32,545 bases of DNA from an alpha proteobacterium L41A (GTDB taxonomy: Bacteria; Pseudomonadota; Alphaproteobacteria; Caulobacterales; Caulobacteraceae): positions 1 through 32,545 of the forward strand of contig AMYY01000033.1 of assembly GCA_000335735.1 (NCBI GenBank), in the 5' to 3' direction. The position numbers were made by a program, and so were the translations under genes. Position 1 is the stretch's first letter. Each line of letters begins with the position of its first letter. Below, in pieces: positions 7,718 to 14,794 of the stretch. The notes under the pieces were generated by a model, which worked only from the letters and a program-made list of their open reading frames with translations, was not told the origin of the DNA and did not search any database.

Positions 7718-9223
7718 TCAAAACGCCTTGCGATTCATCGTCGTCGCCAGAACATCTTCGTGCGTCGGCAGGGCGTCGGCCGTGCGCCAGATGCTGTCTC
7801 GGATCGCCGCCAGTCGGCTCAGATTGGCGTCGCGACTGATCACGTCGGAAATCGGGTGACGCCCCTGCGGCGTCAGCCCCTGCCCCACCGCGACCGCCAG
7901 CCAACTCGATTCGGAAAAGATGTCATGGTCGCGCCTGACGATCCGACCCGTCTCTTCGAACAGGGCGATTTTGGCCGCCAGCCGGTCCGGGATCGGCATG
8001 TCGCGCACCTGGCTCCAGAACGGTCCCGCTCGCTGATTGACCTTGTAGTGCAGGATCAGGAAGTCGCGGACGGTGACGAACTCCTCTTCCATCAACGCGT
8101 TGAACTCGCTGCGAAGCCCCTCGCTGTTCTTCTGCGACGGAAACAGGGTGATCAGCTTGGTGATGGCGCTCTGGATCAGGTGAATGCTGGTCGATTCAAG
8201 CGGCTCGAGGAATCCGCTCGACAGTCCGACCGCCACGCAATTGCGCTTCCAGCAGTCCTTGCGCCGGCCTGTGGCGAACCGCAGGCGACGCGGCTCGGCC
8301 AGGGCCTTGCCCTCCAACCGCGACATCAGCGCGTCCTCGGCCTCCTGATGTGAAATGTGCGCCGAGGAATAGACGTAGCCGTTGCCGACCCGGTGTTGCA
8401 GCGGGATGCGCCACTGCCATCCGGCTTCGCGCGCCGTCGAACGCGTGTATGGCGATAACGGCTCCTCACGCTCGCACGGCACGGCGACAGCGCTGTCACA
8501 TGGAAGCCAGGAACTCCAGTCCTCATAGCCTGACGTCAACTCCTGCTCGATCAGAAGGCCGACGAAGCCGGTGCAATCGATGAAGAAGTCGCCTTCGACG
8601 ATCCGGCCGTCGTCCAGCCTTACGCCCGCGATATCGCCATCCGCCTGCTGGACCTCGACCACCCGCCCTTCGCGGCGAACGACTCCCAGCCCCTCCGCAA
8701 AGCGGCGCAGGAAGGCCGCATAGAGCGCCGCATCGAAATGATAGGCGTAGCCCAGGCTGGACAACGGCGACTGCGGCCCACCCTGCGGATGCACGAAACG
8801 GCCACGGCGCGCGGCCTGCCAGGCCATGGAGTAGGTTTCCAACGGCTCCGACCCGCCTTCGGCGCAGGCCTTCAGCCAGAAATGATGAAAGGCGATGCCT
8901 TCCATATCCAGCCCGAAAGCGCCGAACGGATGGAAATAGCGCTCGCCCTCGCGCCGCCAGCCGTCGAACTCGATCCCCAGCTTGAACGTGGCCTTGGTCT
9001 CACGCAGGAAGTCCGCCTCGTCGATCCCCAGGCGCGCGTTGAACTTCAGGATTTCGGGGATCGTCGCCTCGCCGACGCCGATGATGCCGATCGCCTCGGA
9101 TTCGACCAAGGTCACGGTCTTGCCTGCGCCCTCGAACGCCTGCGCCAGCGCCGCCGCCGCCATCCACCCGGCCGTCCCACCCCCGACGATGATGATGCGA
9201 TCTATGATTGAGCCGTCAGACAA
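7718..9223 (-). CDS. Second flavin-dependent halogenase
   Basis: A 501-residue enzyme of the same family as the 1413-2939 product and intact at every signature: GGGTAGW at 14-20, FKLG with catalytic Lys81, WQWRIP at 269-274, and EPLEST with Glu343. It needs FADH2 from a separate reductase and halide. Close similarity along the whole length to the other intact enzyme shows paralogy within the locus. The start is TTG at 9223-9221, seven bases after GGAG; no upstream in-frame ATG is better. An out-of-frame ATG at 9236 opens a six-codon leader whose stop overlaps this start. The gene lies directly upstream of the receptor on the same strand, separated by 215 bases that hold the operator. The native substrate is unknown, perhaps an indole or phenol met at the cell envelope. 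Confidence 0.93.
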   Translation of the reverse strand: MSDGSIIDRIIIVGGGTAGWMAAAALAQAFEGAGKTVTLVESEAIGIIGVGEATIPEILKFNARLGIDEADFLRETKATFKLGIEFDGWRREGERYFHPFGAFGLDMEGIAFHHFWLKACAEGGSEPLETYSMAWQAARRGRFVHPQGGPQSPLSSLGYAYHFDAALYAAFLRRFAEGLGVVRREGRVVEVQQADGDIAGVRLDDGRIVEGDFFIDCTGFVGLLIEQELTSGYEDWSSWLPCDSAVAVPCEREEPLSPYTRSTAREAGWQWRIPLQHRVGNGYVYSSAHISHQEAEDALMSRLEGKALAEPRRLRFATGRRKDCWKRNCVAVGLSSGFLEPLESTSIHLIQSAITKLITLFPSQKNSEGLRSEFNALMEEEFVTVRDFLILHYKVNQRAGPFWSQVRDMPIPDRLAAKIALFEETGRIVRRDHDIFSESSWLAVAVGQGLTPQGRHPISDVISRDANLSRLAAIRDSIWRTADALPTHEDVLATTMNRKAF

Positions 9224-9242
9224 CGCCGATCTCCATAGAAAA

Positions 9243-9270
9243 ATGGGCGCTCCGACCCAACGTCGCCCAT
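9243..9270. promoter_or_regulatory. Inverted repeat upstream of the second halogenase
   Basis: ATGGGCG (9243-9249) and CGCCCAT (9264-9270) form a perfect seven-base inverted repeat with a 14-base spacer, about 20 bases before the halogenase TTG start. It could be an operator or a leader hairpin. It does not resemble the LacI palindromes of the locus. Confidence 0.3.
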
Positions 9271-9313
9271 AGCGTCATTCTCACGCGGCGGCGAGATAGT
9301 AAGCGGATCGTCG

Positions 9314-10015
9314 TTAGCCCATCAGTCGCCGCAGGAACCCCGGCGCCTTGTAGGTCGAGCGGTTCATGACCACCCCGGCGATCTTGCCGCCGACGGCTTC
9401 GATCTCGTCGCGCAGGATGACCGGCGCATGGGCGGCGGTACTTTCAGCCGCAATGACCAGCACCGTCATGTCCACGAAGGGCGCCAGGATGATCGCCATG
9501 TCGTTGCGGTCGGCGGCGGGGGCGTCGATCACGATGGTGTCGGCGTGGGGTCGCAGCGCCTCCCAGTAGCGGGGCTCTCCGACCGCCTCGACCCGGTGAC
9601 CCGATCGCAGCGCTTCCATGTGGAAATGCGTCACCCACAGTCGGCCGCCTAGGCAGGACCGCGCCGTCAGCAGCCGCGAGTCCGGCACCGGCTTGCCGTC
9701 GCGCCCGGTCACGCGCGGCGTCACGGCGTAGAAGCTTGAGCCGTCGGGCGAGCCTTGCGCCGCCTTGCCGACCTGGCCGAACCGATCCGGCTCGGCCGAC
9801 ACCGTCTCCAGCTGACCCTGTTGCGCCAGGTCGCCGTCGATCAGCCAGACGGGCTTACGGGCCCGCACCGCCGCCAATCGGGCGAACTCACGCGCCACGG
9901 TCGAGACGCCCTCGCCGGTCGCGGCTGAGGCGAACTGGATCACGCGCGCGCGGTGCGCCGGCGCCGGTCCCAGCGCCGCCCAAAGGCCCGCCATTTCTGA
10001 AGTCAGATCGACCAT
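9314..10015 (-). CDS. hfsB: HfsB-like / CpsD-like polysaccharide export ATPase with broken Walker A
   Basis: A 233-residue cytoplasmic P-loop protein of the CpsD/bacterial tyrosine-kinase type. The Walker A position reads GEGVST (34-39), where Val37 replaces the essential lysine of GEGKST. A Walker A'-like VWLIDGD and a Walker B-like TIVIDAP follow. There is no C-terminal tyrosine cluster. It probably cannot bind ATP normally or autophosphorylate, and may act as a regulatory partner of the adjacent Wzc-like protein. It lies 47 bases downstream of hfsA on the same strand, as in the holdfast hfsDAB set of Caulobacter. The start is ATG at 10015. The hfs naming rests on size, order and taxonomic setting; another exopolysaccharide system is possible because hfsE-H are not in the window. 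Confidence 0.65.
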   Translation of the reverse strand: MVDLTSEMAGLWAALGPAPAHRARVIQFASAATGEGVSTVAREFARLAAVRARKPVWLIDGDLAQQGQLETVSAEPDRFGQVGKAAQGSPDGSSFYAVTPRVTGRDGKPVPDSRLLTARSCLGGRLWVTHFHMEALRSGHRVEAVGEPRYWEALRPHADTIVIDAPAADRNDMAIILAPFVDMTVLVIAAESTAAHAPVILRDEIEAVGGKIAGVVMNRSTYKAPGFLRRLMG

Positions 10016-10062
10016 CGAATCGCCAAGGCGCTCCCTAAGCCCTCAGCCTAGCACGACTTTAC

Positions 10063-11502
10063 CTACGCCGCCTTGGCGGGCGCGACGGCCAGGACCGGCA
10101 TGTCCAGGGTGCGGCTGACCGAGGCCGGGGTCGTGAAGCCGCGGCGCGTGAACACCCGCAACAGACCCACGCACAGGGCGGTGAAACCCGCGAACAGGAA
10201 GACCGCCGCCAGCAGCGGGATCTTCAGGCTCTTGCCCGTCGCCGGCGGCTGGGCGCGTTCGATGACGGTGACGTTGTCGGCGCCGGCGGCGACCAGGGCA
10301 TTGTCGGCGCGGCTCTGCGTCTCGCGCTGCTGGAACTCTCGGATGGAGGCGCTCAGCACTTCGCGATTGCCGGCCAAAGTCGTGTTCTCGGATTCCAGCG
10401 CCGTCAGCCGCGCCTGACGCGAACGGATGTCGGCCAGCTGCCGGTCCAGGACCGCCAGACGCGCCGCCAGCGAGTCGCGCTCGGCTCGGGTGTTGATCCG
10501 CGTCGTCTCCAGCTCGGTCCAGACGGGGTTCGGCCCGGTGCGGACCTCCTTGGCCCCGACGGCCGTGCCGGTCGCGACATAGGCTTGCAGTTGGTTGATC
10601 CGCGCCTCGATGTCCTTCACCGGCTGGGCGTCGGGCTGATAGCGCGACAGCAGTTGCTCGCGCTCGGTGCGCAGTTGCAGCACCTGGTCCTGGGCCGAAA
10701 TGTTCAGATCCTGCTGCAAGGCCACCTCCGCCGGCGTTCCCGCCTGCTGCGCGATCAGGGTGTTCAGCCGCTGTGCGGTCTGGTTCAGCTGGCTCTGCGT
10801 CGACATCCGGTCGGTGAAGACCGTCTGATAGGTCGCCGCCAGCGTCGCCTTGGCCGCCGTGAAGTCGCCGATGTCGTTGGACGCCAGGAAGGCCTCGTAG
10901 GCGCGGTCCGCATTGCCGAGTTCATCCTCGAAGGCGATGCGTTGGCTGGCGATGGCCGGCGTCTTGTCCTGGAAGACTTCGCGGCGATAGATCAGATATT
11001 GCTCAATGATCGTGTTCAGGACCCGGGCCGCCCGTTCGGGATCGTCGGCCTTGTAGGTCAGGTGGATGACCGCGCTTCCCGGCGCCGTGGCAACGCCCAG
11101 ACTGCTGCCGACGGCCTTCAGCGCGGCGGACCGCGCGGCCTGCGGACTGCCCTTGGGCTGCTCGCCCAGGATGGCGGCGGGGCCGAGAACATCGACCACC
11201 TTTTGGCGTACCGCGCTGGAGCTCAAAATGGCGGCTTCCGAGTTGGCGACCTCGTCGCCCTGCGGCGCCTGCCCCCGCTCGGCCGTGCCGACGCGCGGCT
11301 GATAGACGTATTCCTGACCCACGCCGGCGAAGACCGAGCCGGTGGCGGTGTAGCTCTTCTTCAGCGTCATGGCGGCGGCGAACCCCAGCCCGAGGATCAC
11401 CACGAAGACGACGATCATCAGCAGCAGTTCGCGGAACAACAGGCCGATCACGTCCAGAACGCCGTAGCGCGGCCTTGTGGTGACGTGTGCGGTGGAGCGC
11501 AT
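10063..11502 (-). CDS. hfsA: HfsA-like Wzc/GumC polysaccharide co-polymerase
   Basis: A 479-residue inner-membrane chain-length and export protein. It has an N-terminal Wzz segment with a transmembrane helix (LLLMIVVFVVILGLGFAAAM), a long periplasmic part rich in coiled coil (residues about 180-400, with many Ala, Gln, Leu and Arg heptads), and a second transmembrane helix near the C-terminus (IPLLAAVFLFAGFTALCVGL). The kinase domain is absent and is supplied by the next gene. I chose ATG at 11502 rather than the upstream GTG at 11541, because the 13 codons between them use codons rare in this genome (AGG, ACA, TCA, CTT). It should span the periplasm and contact the outer-membrane exporter encoded divergently. 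The family links lipid-carrier polymerisation to export of holdfast or capsule polysaccharide. Confidence 0.75.
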   Translation of the reverse strand: MRSTAHVTTRPRYGVLDVIGLLFRELLLMIVVFVVILGLGFAAAMTLKKSYTATGSVFAGVGQEYVYQPRVGTAERGQAPQGDEVANSEAAILSSSAVRQKVVDVLGPAAILGEQPKGSPQAARSAALKAVGSSLGVATAPGSAVIHLTYKADDPERAARVLNTIIEQYLIYRREVFQDKTPAIASQRIAFEDELGNADRAYEAFLASNDIGDFTAAKATLAATYQTVFTDRMSTQSQLNQTAQRLNTLIAQQAGTPAEVALQQDLNISAQDQVLQLRTEREQLLSRYQPDAQPVKDIEARINQLQAYVATGTAVGAKEVRTGPNPVWTELETTRINTRAERDSLAARLAVLDRQLADIRSRQARLTALESENTTLAGNREVLSASIREFQQRETQSRADNALVAAGADNVTVIERAQPPATGKSLKIPLLAAVFLFAGFTALCVGLLRVFTRRGFTTPASVSRTLDMPVLAVAPAKAA

Positions 11503-11557
11503 CGGGCGGGCCGAATCCCTTGAAAGGCGTGTGGTCCTCACCCTTCGCCCACCGGCG

Positions 11558-11572
11558 TTAACCGATGATTAC
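11558..11572. promoter_or_regulatory. CtrA-like box between hfsA and hfsD
   Basis: TTAA-CCGATGA-TTAC matches the CtrA consensus TTAA-N7-TTAA at seven of eight specific bases with exact spacing. It sits in the divergent promoter region of the two export genes. CtrA controls polar and cell-cycle genes in Caulobacterales, so control of a holdfast-type exporter would be sensible. One site in one window is suggestive only. Confidence 0.45.
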
Positions 11573-11623
11573 CCATAACCGGCGAGGTTGCCCGATATCC
11601 CTCGTCGAGGCCGACCGATTCCC

Positions 11624-12373
11624 ATGCTGACCGATCGCCGCCTGTTTCTGCTGACCCTGGGTTCAGCCTCCATCGCCGCCTCGTTGGCGGGCTGCGGAGG
11701 CGTGATCGGGGATCGTGACGCCGGGCGACTTGACCAGTCGCCCTACGATGATCTCGCCGGCCTGTCGTTCGCCCGTTGGACGGATCAGGAGCCGGAATAT
11801 CTGCTCTATCCCGGGGACGAGATCGAGGTGGCGACGCCGACGGCCTCGGAATTGACCCGGACGGTCAAGGTCGGTCCCGATGGTCGCATCGCCCTGCCCC
11901 TGATCGGATCGGTCATGGCGGCGGATCGCACCCTGCCCCAGCTTCAGCAGGTCGTGTCGGCGGCCTATGCGACCCAGCTGGTGCGCCCTGTTGTCGAGGT
12001 CACCCTGCGCCAGGCCGGCCCGATCCGCGTTTGGGTCGATGGCGAGGTGCGCAACCCGGGCGTCTTCGAAATGATCGGCGATCTGGACGCCTATCAGGCG
12101 GTGATCCAGGCCGGTGGTTTCGCCCCGACGTCGCGTCAGGACAGCGTGGCCCTGATCCGTCGCGGTCCGGGTGGATCGCGCATGATGCGTGTGGTGGACC
12201 TGCGTCCGCGTCGCGGCGAGGTCGTGCCCTTGCGGCGTGGCGACATCGTCTTCGTGCCGCGTTCGACGCTGGGCGAACTGGCGGCCTTCTTCACCCAGGT
12301 GCGCGCCGCCCTGCCTATCGGCTTCAGCTATTCGATCAACGGATCGAACGGCAACGGCTACGCCCAGTTCTAG
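11624..12373 (+). CDS. hfsD: HfsD-like / Wza-like outer-membrane polysaccharide export lipoprotein
   Basis: A 249-residue outer-membrane export protein. The lipoprotein signal ends in LAGC, giving Cys24 for lipidation. A polysaccharide-export domain follows (YLLYPGDEIEV, then TVKVGPDGRIALPLIGSV), then an SLBB-like domain (IRVWVDGEVRNPGVFEM, then VIQAGGF). The start is ATG at 11624; an in-frame TTG at 11588 would place 12 Pro/Arg-rich residues before the signal and is less likely. It is divergent from the HfsA/HfsB pair, with 121 bases between the starts. The three proteins form the usual outer-membrane, periplasmic and cytoplasmic chain of Wza-Wzc export. In Caulobacter the three genes are ordered hfsD-hfsA-hfsB; here hfsD is on the opposite strand. 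Confidence 0.75.
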   Translation: MLTDRRLFLLTLGSASIAASLAGCGGVIGDRDAGRLDQSPYDDLAGLSFARWTDQEPEYLLYPGDEIEVATPTASELTRTVKVGPDGRIALPLIGSVMAADRTLPQLQQVVSAAYATQLVRPVVEVTLRQAGPIRVWVDGEVRNPGVFEMIGDLDAYQAVIQAGGFAPTSRQDSVALIRRGPGGSRMMRVVDLRPRRGEVVPLRRGDIVFVPRSTLGELAAFFTQVRAALPIGFSYSINGSNGNGYAQF

Positions 12374-12374
12374 G

Positions 12375-12392
12375 TGGTCGTTTAGGCGACCA
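12375..12392. terminator. Short hairpin between convergent hfsD and Sel1-like gene
   Basis: TGGTCG (12375-12380) and CGACCA (12387-12392) pair around a six-base loop that contains the stop codon of the minus-strand gene. There is no T tract on either side, so it would be a weak or factor-assisted bidirectional terminator. Confidence 0.35.
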
Positions 12393-12687
12393 GTTGCACC
12401 ATGCCTTGGTCGATATAGCGCCGCGCGGCCTTCTGGGCCTCAGCGATCTCCTCGCGTTCCATCTCCAGGCTCATCTCGCGGCGATAGACGCGCGCCTCGA
12501 TCGAGCCCTTCATGGCCGCCAGGTTGAAGATCATGTGGGCCGACACCCGGTCCATCGGACAACCGCCCGATCCAGCCGAATACATCATGCCCAGTTTGAA
12601 CAGGTCGTCGCCGGACATGTCCGGGGTCGGCAGGGGCAGACCGTCGTCGTGGGCCTGCAGGTCGTGCGCCATTTCTTGCGCGTTCAT
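12382..12687 (-). CDS. Small Sel1-repeat-like protein
   Basis: A 101-residue protein without signal or membrane segment. Residues 28-62 (LFKLGMMYSAG, then DRVSAHMIFNLAAMKGSIEA) match one Sel1-type helical repeat, a fold used for protein-protein contacts. A charged C-terminal helix follows (EMEREEIAEAQKAARR). The start is ATG at 12687, with GAGGAG eight bases upstream; a GTG lies one codon earlier. Its stop lies eight bases from that of hfsD in convergent orientation. The ribosome binding site and Sel1 pattern argue for a real gene. Function is unknown. Confidence 0.75.
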   Translation of the reverse strand: MNAQEMAHDLQAHDDGLPLPTPDMSGDDLFKLGMMYSAGSGGCPMDRVSAHMIFNLAAMKGSIEARVYRREMSLEMEREEIAEAQKAARRYIDQGMVQLVA

Positions 12688-12911
12688 CACCGTATCTCCT
12701 CAACGGGCGCCATTCTGGGCCCACCTCTGAGACGCCATCAAATACCGGTGGTTTGAAGTTAAAGTTAACAGTGAAATGGGTCGTACGGACTTTTCAGTAA
12801 AGCAGATATGAATACTTCCGGCGCGATTCAGACCTCGGAAATCTCTGGTAAATCTCTCGTTCACGCCTCGTCGGCGCGGCCCACGCGCGCGTTGCAAACC
12901 TGACGGGATCG

Positions 12912-12926
12912 TTCAGCGGGCATTCA
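12912..12926. promoter_or_regulatory. TTCA-N7-TTCA direct repeat upstream of the first RcnB-like gene
   Basis: GTTCAGCGGGCATTCA carries two TTCA elements spaced 11 bases apart, one helical turn. The same arrangement (GTTCAGCCTGGGTTCA) precedes the second RcnB-like gene at 13674-13688. The sites end 77 and 61 bases before the respective starts. Tandem half-sites one turn apart fit an OmpR-type response regulator; the regulator is not identified. Confidence 0.45.
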
Positions 12927-12934
12927 GGCGCGAA

Positions 12935-12966
12935 ATCCGACCTTGGTTATCATTAACGGGTCGGAT
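12935..12966. promoter_or_regulatory. Eight-base inverted repeat before the first RcnB-like gene
   Basis: ATCCGACC (12935-12942) and GGTCGGAT (12959-12966) are perfect arms around 16 bases that contain a second small dyad (GTTA-TCAT-TAAC). It lies 38 bases upstream of the ATG, after the TTCA repeat, so it could be an operator or a leader hairpin. Confidence 0.35.
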
Positions 12967-13003
12967 CGGCATATCCGTCGGCGGCCCAGAATGGAGCACG
13001 AAG

Positions 13004-13588
13004 ATGAACCGCCTCACCAAGGCCGCCGTCGTCGCCCTCGCCCTGTCGACCACGGCCGTGCCGATGCTCGTTCAGGCCCAGGACCGCGACCGCCGCGAGT
13101 ATCGTCAGGATCGCCGTGACGACCGCCGCGACTACCGCCAGGAACGTCGTGAAGATCGCCGCGACTGGCGCGACGGTCGCTATGACAGCCGCCAGGACTA
13201 TCGCCGCGACCGCCGCGACGATCGGCGTGATTATTGGGCCGAACGCCGTGACGACCGTCGTGACTGGCGCAACGACCGCTGGGATCGCAACAACAGCAAC
13301 TGGTGGCGCGGGCGCGCCGACTTCCGTGGCTATAACGGTCCGCGCGCTGGGTACTGGTATGCGCCCAGCTATGGCTACTACCGGGTCGAGCCGCGCTACA
13401 ACAACTATCGCTGGCGCACGGGCGGATACCTGCCCTACCAGTATCGCAACTACTACGTCCGCGACCCCTATGTTTACGGCCTTCGCGAGGCGCCCCGCGG
13501 CTATCGCTACGTCCACGCCGGCAACGACATCCTGATGATCGCCGTGGCCAGCGGCCTGATCGCCAGCGTGCTCTCGGGCGTCTATTAA
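13004..13588 (+). CDS. RcnB-like exported protein, Arg/Asp-rich
   Basis: A 194-residue periplasmic protein. The signal peptide ends near residue 25 (VQA before Gln). Residues 26-100 are a low-complexity Arg/Asp/Tyr tract built on repeats such as RRDDRRDYRQERREDRRDW. From about residue 100 comes an RcnB-type domain: WWRGRADFRGYNG, aromatic strands, then LREAPRGYRYVHAGNDILMIAVASGLI. RcnB was described in E. coli as a periplasmic factor in nickel/cobalt homeostasis; the many alphaproteobacterial relatives are mostly uncharacterised, so a metal or envelope-stress role is inference. The start ATG has GGAG eight bases before it. An intrinsic terminator follows, and a longer paralogue is next. Confidence 0.85.
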   Translation: MNRLTKAAVVALALSTTAVPMLVQAQDRDRREYRQDRRDDRRDYRQERREDRRDWRDGRYDSRQDYRRDRRDDRRDYWAERRDDRRDWRNDRWDRNNSNWWRGRADFRGYNGPRAGYWYAPSYGYYRVEPRYNNYRWRTGGYLPYQYRNYYVRDPYVYGLREAPRGYRYVHAGNDILMIAVASGLIASVLSGVY

Positions 13589-13610
13589 GCCCGTTATAAT
13601 CGGACGATCG

Positions 13611-13646
13611 AACCCCGCAGGTCTTGCCTGCGGGGTTCTGCTTTTT
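13611..13646 (+). terminator. Intrinsic terminator after the first RcnB-like gene
   Basis: AACCCCGCAGG (13611-13621) and CCTGCGGGGTT (13627-13637) form an 11-base perfect stem with a TCTTG loop. CTGC and five T residues follow. It lies 22 bases after the stop. Confidence 0.93.
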
Positions 13647-13673
13647 CGGACAGCCCCTTGATTGCGAACAGTG

Positions 13674-13688
13674 TTCAGCCTGGGTTCA
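13674..13688. promoter_or_regulatory. TTCA-N7-TTCA direct repeat upstream of the second RcnB-like gene
   Basis: GTTCAGCCTGGGTTCA has the same 11-base spacing and shares 12 of 16 bases with the site at 12912-12926. It lies 61 bases before the ATG at 13750, suggesting that one regulator controls both paralogues. Confidence 0.45.
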
Positions 13689-13749
13689 TCGCCACAGATC
13701 GATGATCGCCTCAAGCCGCCGGAGACCCGGCGTGCAGGAACCAAAGACC

Positions 13750-14751
13750 ATGAAACGCCTCCTGATGGCTTTCACCGCCATCGCCGCTGTCGCCGGCCCG
13801 CTTGCAGCTCCGATGCAGGCCCTTGCCCAGGAACAGGAACAGGAACAGCGAGAGCCGCCGCGTCGTGAACGCCCCTATGGCGGCGCAGATCGCCCGCAAA
13901 TGTCGGATGATGGGTCTCGCGAACCTCGGTTTGGACGTCCTAACCGCCCGGTCGACGACACGCCCCGTCCTGAGCGTCCCAGCCGACCCGCAAACGATAC
14001 GCCCCGTCCCGAGCGCCCGTCGGGTGGCGAACGTCCCAATGCAGGCGGCCAGCGTCCCGACCGCCCCGAAGGCGGTTGGAACCGGCCTGATCGCCCGAAC
14101 ACCGGCGGCCAGCGTCCAGAGCGGCCCGAAGGCGGCTGGAACCGGCCTGATCGTCCCAACACCGGCGGCCAACGCCTCGACCGACCCGAAGGCGGTTGGA
14201 ACCGTCCCGATCGCCCGAACACCGGCGGCCAGCGTCTCGACCGGCCCGAAGGGGGCTGGGACCGACCCGATCGGCCCGACCGCCCAAATGCTGGCGTTCA
14301 ACGCCCCGACCGTCCCGGAAACGGCTGGAACCGTCCCGACCGTCCAGGCTCGGGCTGGAACAACGGTCGTGACCGCGACCGTCAGCACCGCGAGTTCCGC
14401 CAGCGCTTCAACGGCGATCAATGGCGACGGAATTTCTATCGCAACCACCGCTCGGACTGGTGGCGCAATGATCGGCGCTTCAGGGGTTACAACGGCGTGC
14501 GCGTCGGCTTCTACTTCGCGCCGGGTTGGGGCTACTACAGCGTGCCGCGCTCCTACTGGGGTCGGTCGTGGTCGGTCGGCCAGTATCTGCCGGATGCCTT
14601 CTGGCGCTATCAGCTGAACGACTGGCGCACCTACGGCCTGGGCTATCCGCCCGAGGGCACGCGCTGGGTTTCCGTCGACAACACCCTGTATCTGATCGAC
14701 GAATACGACGGCTATATTATCGACGTCATCCGCGACGCCTGGCGCTGGTAA
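13750..14751 (+). CDS. RcnB-like exported protein with 20-residue tandem repeats
   Basis: A 333-residue exported protein. The signal peptide ends near residue 27 (ALA before Gln). A Pro/Arg/Gln-rich stretch follows, then four near-identical 20-residue repeats (unit roughly AGGQRPDRPEGGWNRPDRPN) and a degenerate fifth, together about residues 97-200. The C-terminal 110 residues are an RcnB-type domain like that of the upstream gene: WWRNDRRFRGYNGVR, then YPPEGTRWVSVDNTLYLID, then GYIIDVI. The start is ATG at 13750, after AGGA about 11 bases upstream; longer frames run through the preceding terminator and are rejected. The repeat tract may be disordered and cell-wall facing, and its copy number probably varies between strains. 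Function is unproven, with a metal or envelope role by family analogy. Confidence 0.82.
   Translation: MKRLLMAFTAIAAVAGPLAAPMQALAQEQEQEQREPPRRERPYGGADRPQMSDDGSREPRFGRPNRPVDDTPRPERPSRPANDTPRPERPSGGERPNAGGQRPDRPEGGWNRPDRPNTGGQRPERPEGGWNRPDRPNTGGQRLDRPEGGWNRPDRPNTGGQRLDRPEGGWDRPDRPDRPNAGVQRPDRPGNGWNRPDRPGSGWNNGRDRDRQHREFRQRFNGDQWRRNFYRNHRSDWWRNDRRFRGYNGVRVGFYFAPGWGYYSVPRSYWGRSWSVGQYLPDAFWRYQLNDWRTYGLGYPPEGTRWVSVDNTLYLIDEYDGYIIDVIRDAWRW
14041..14280 (+). repeat. Four tandem 60-base repeats within a coding region
   Basis: Four consecutive 60-base units (starting at 14041, 14101, 14161 and 14221), each encoding 20 residues, differ at only a few mostly synonymous positions. A diverged fifth unit begins at about 14290. 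Unit length divisible by three keeps the frame, so slippage would change protein length without breaking the gene. Confidence 0.9.
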
Positions 14752-14756
14752 CAGCA

Positions 14757-14790
14757 AAGGCCCGGAGAGCAATCTCCGGGCCTTCTTTCT
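14757..14790 (+). terminator. Intrinsic terminator after the second RcnB-like gene
   Basis: AAGGCCCGGAGA (14757-14768) and TCTCCGGGCCTT (14773-14784) form a 12-base perfect stem with a GCAA tetraloop, followed by CTTTCT. It starts five bases after the stop codon. Confidence 0.92.
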
Positions 14791-14794
14791 AGCT

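Larger units (their letters stand above)
12688..13003. other. 316-base divergent intergenic region
   Basis: No open frame of interest is visible. The left half is AT-rich for this genome (about 12740-12810) and probably holds the promoter of the Sel1-like gene, or of an unseen small RNA. The right half holds the TTCA direct repeat and the ATCCGACC inverted repeat described separately, and ends with GGAG eight bases before the ATG at 13004. Confidence 0.6.

Noticed and set aside
8485..8497. A third GACAGCGCTGTCA match inside the second halogenase gene
   Set aside because: It encodes the conserved Asp-Ser-Ala-Val segment of the halogenase and is far from any promoter; the match probably follows from codon choice.
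12759..12769. TTAA..TTAAC as a CtrA box
   Set aside because: The two elements are two bases apart instead of seven.
13624..13749. Longer N-terminus for the second RcnB-like protein
   Set aside because: It would start inside the preceding terminator and would bury the signal peptide 42 residues in.
14041..14280. Regular 60-base repeats as a CRISPR array
   Set aside because: There are no spacers, the units are contiguous, and they encode protein repeats in the RcnB-like gene.
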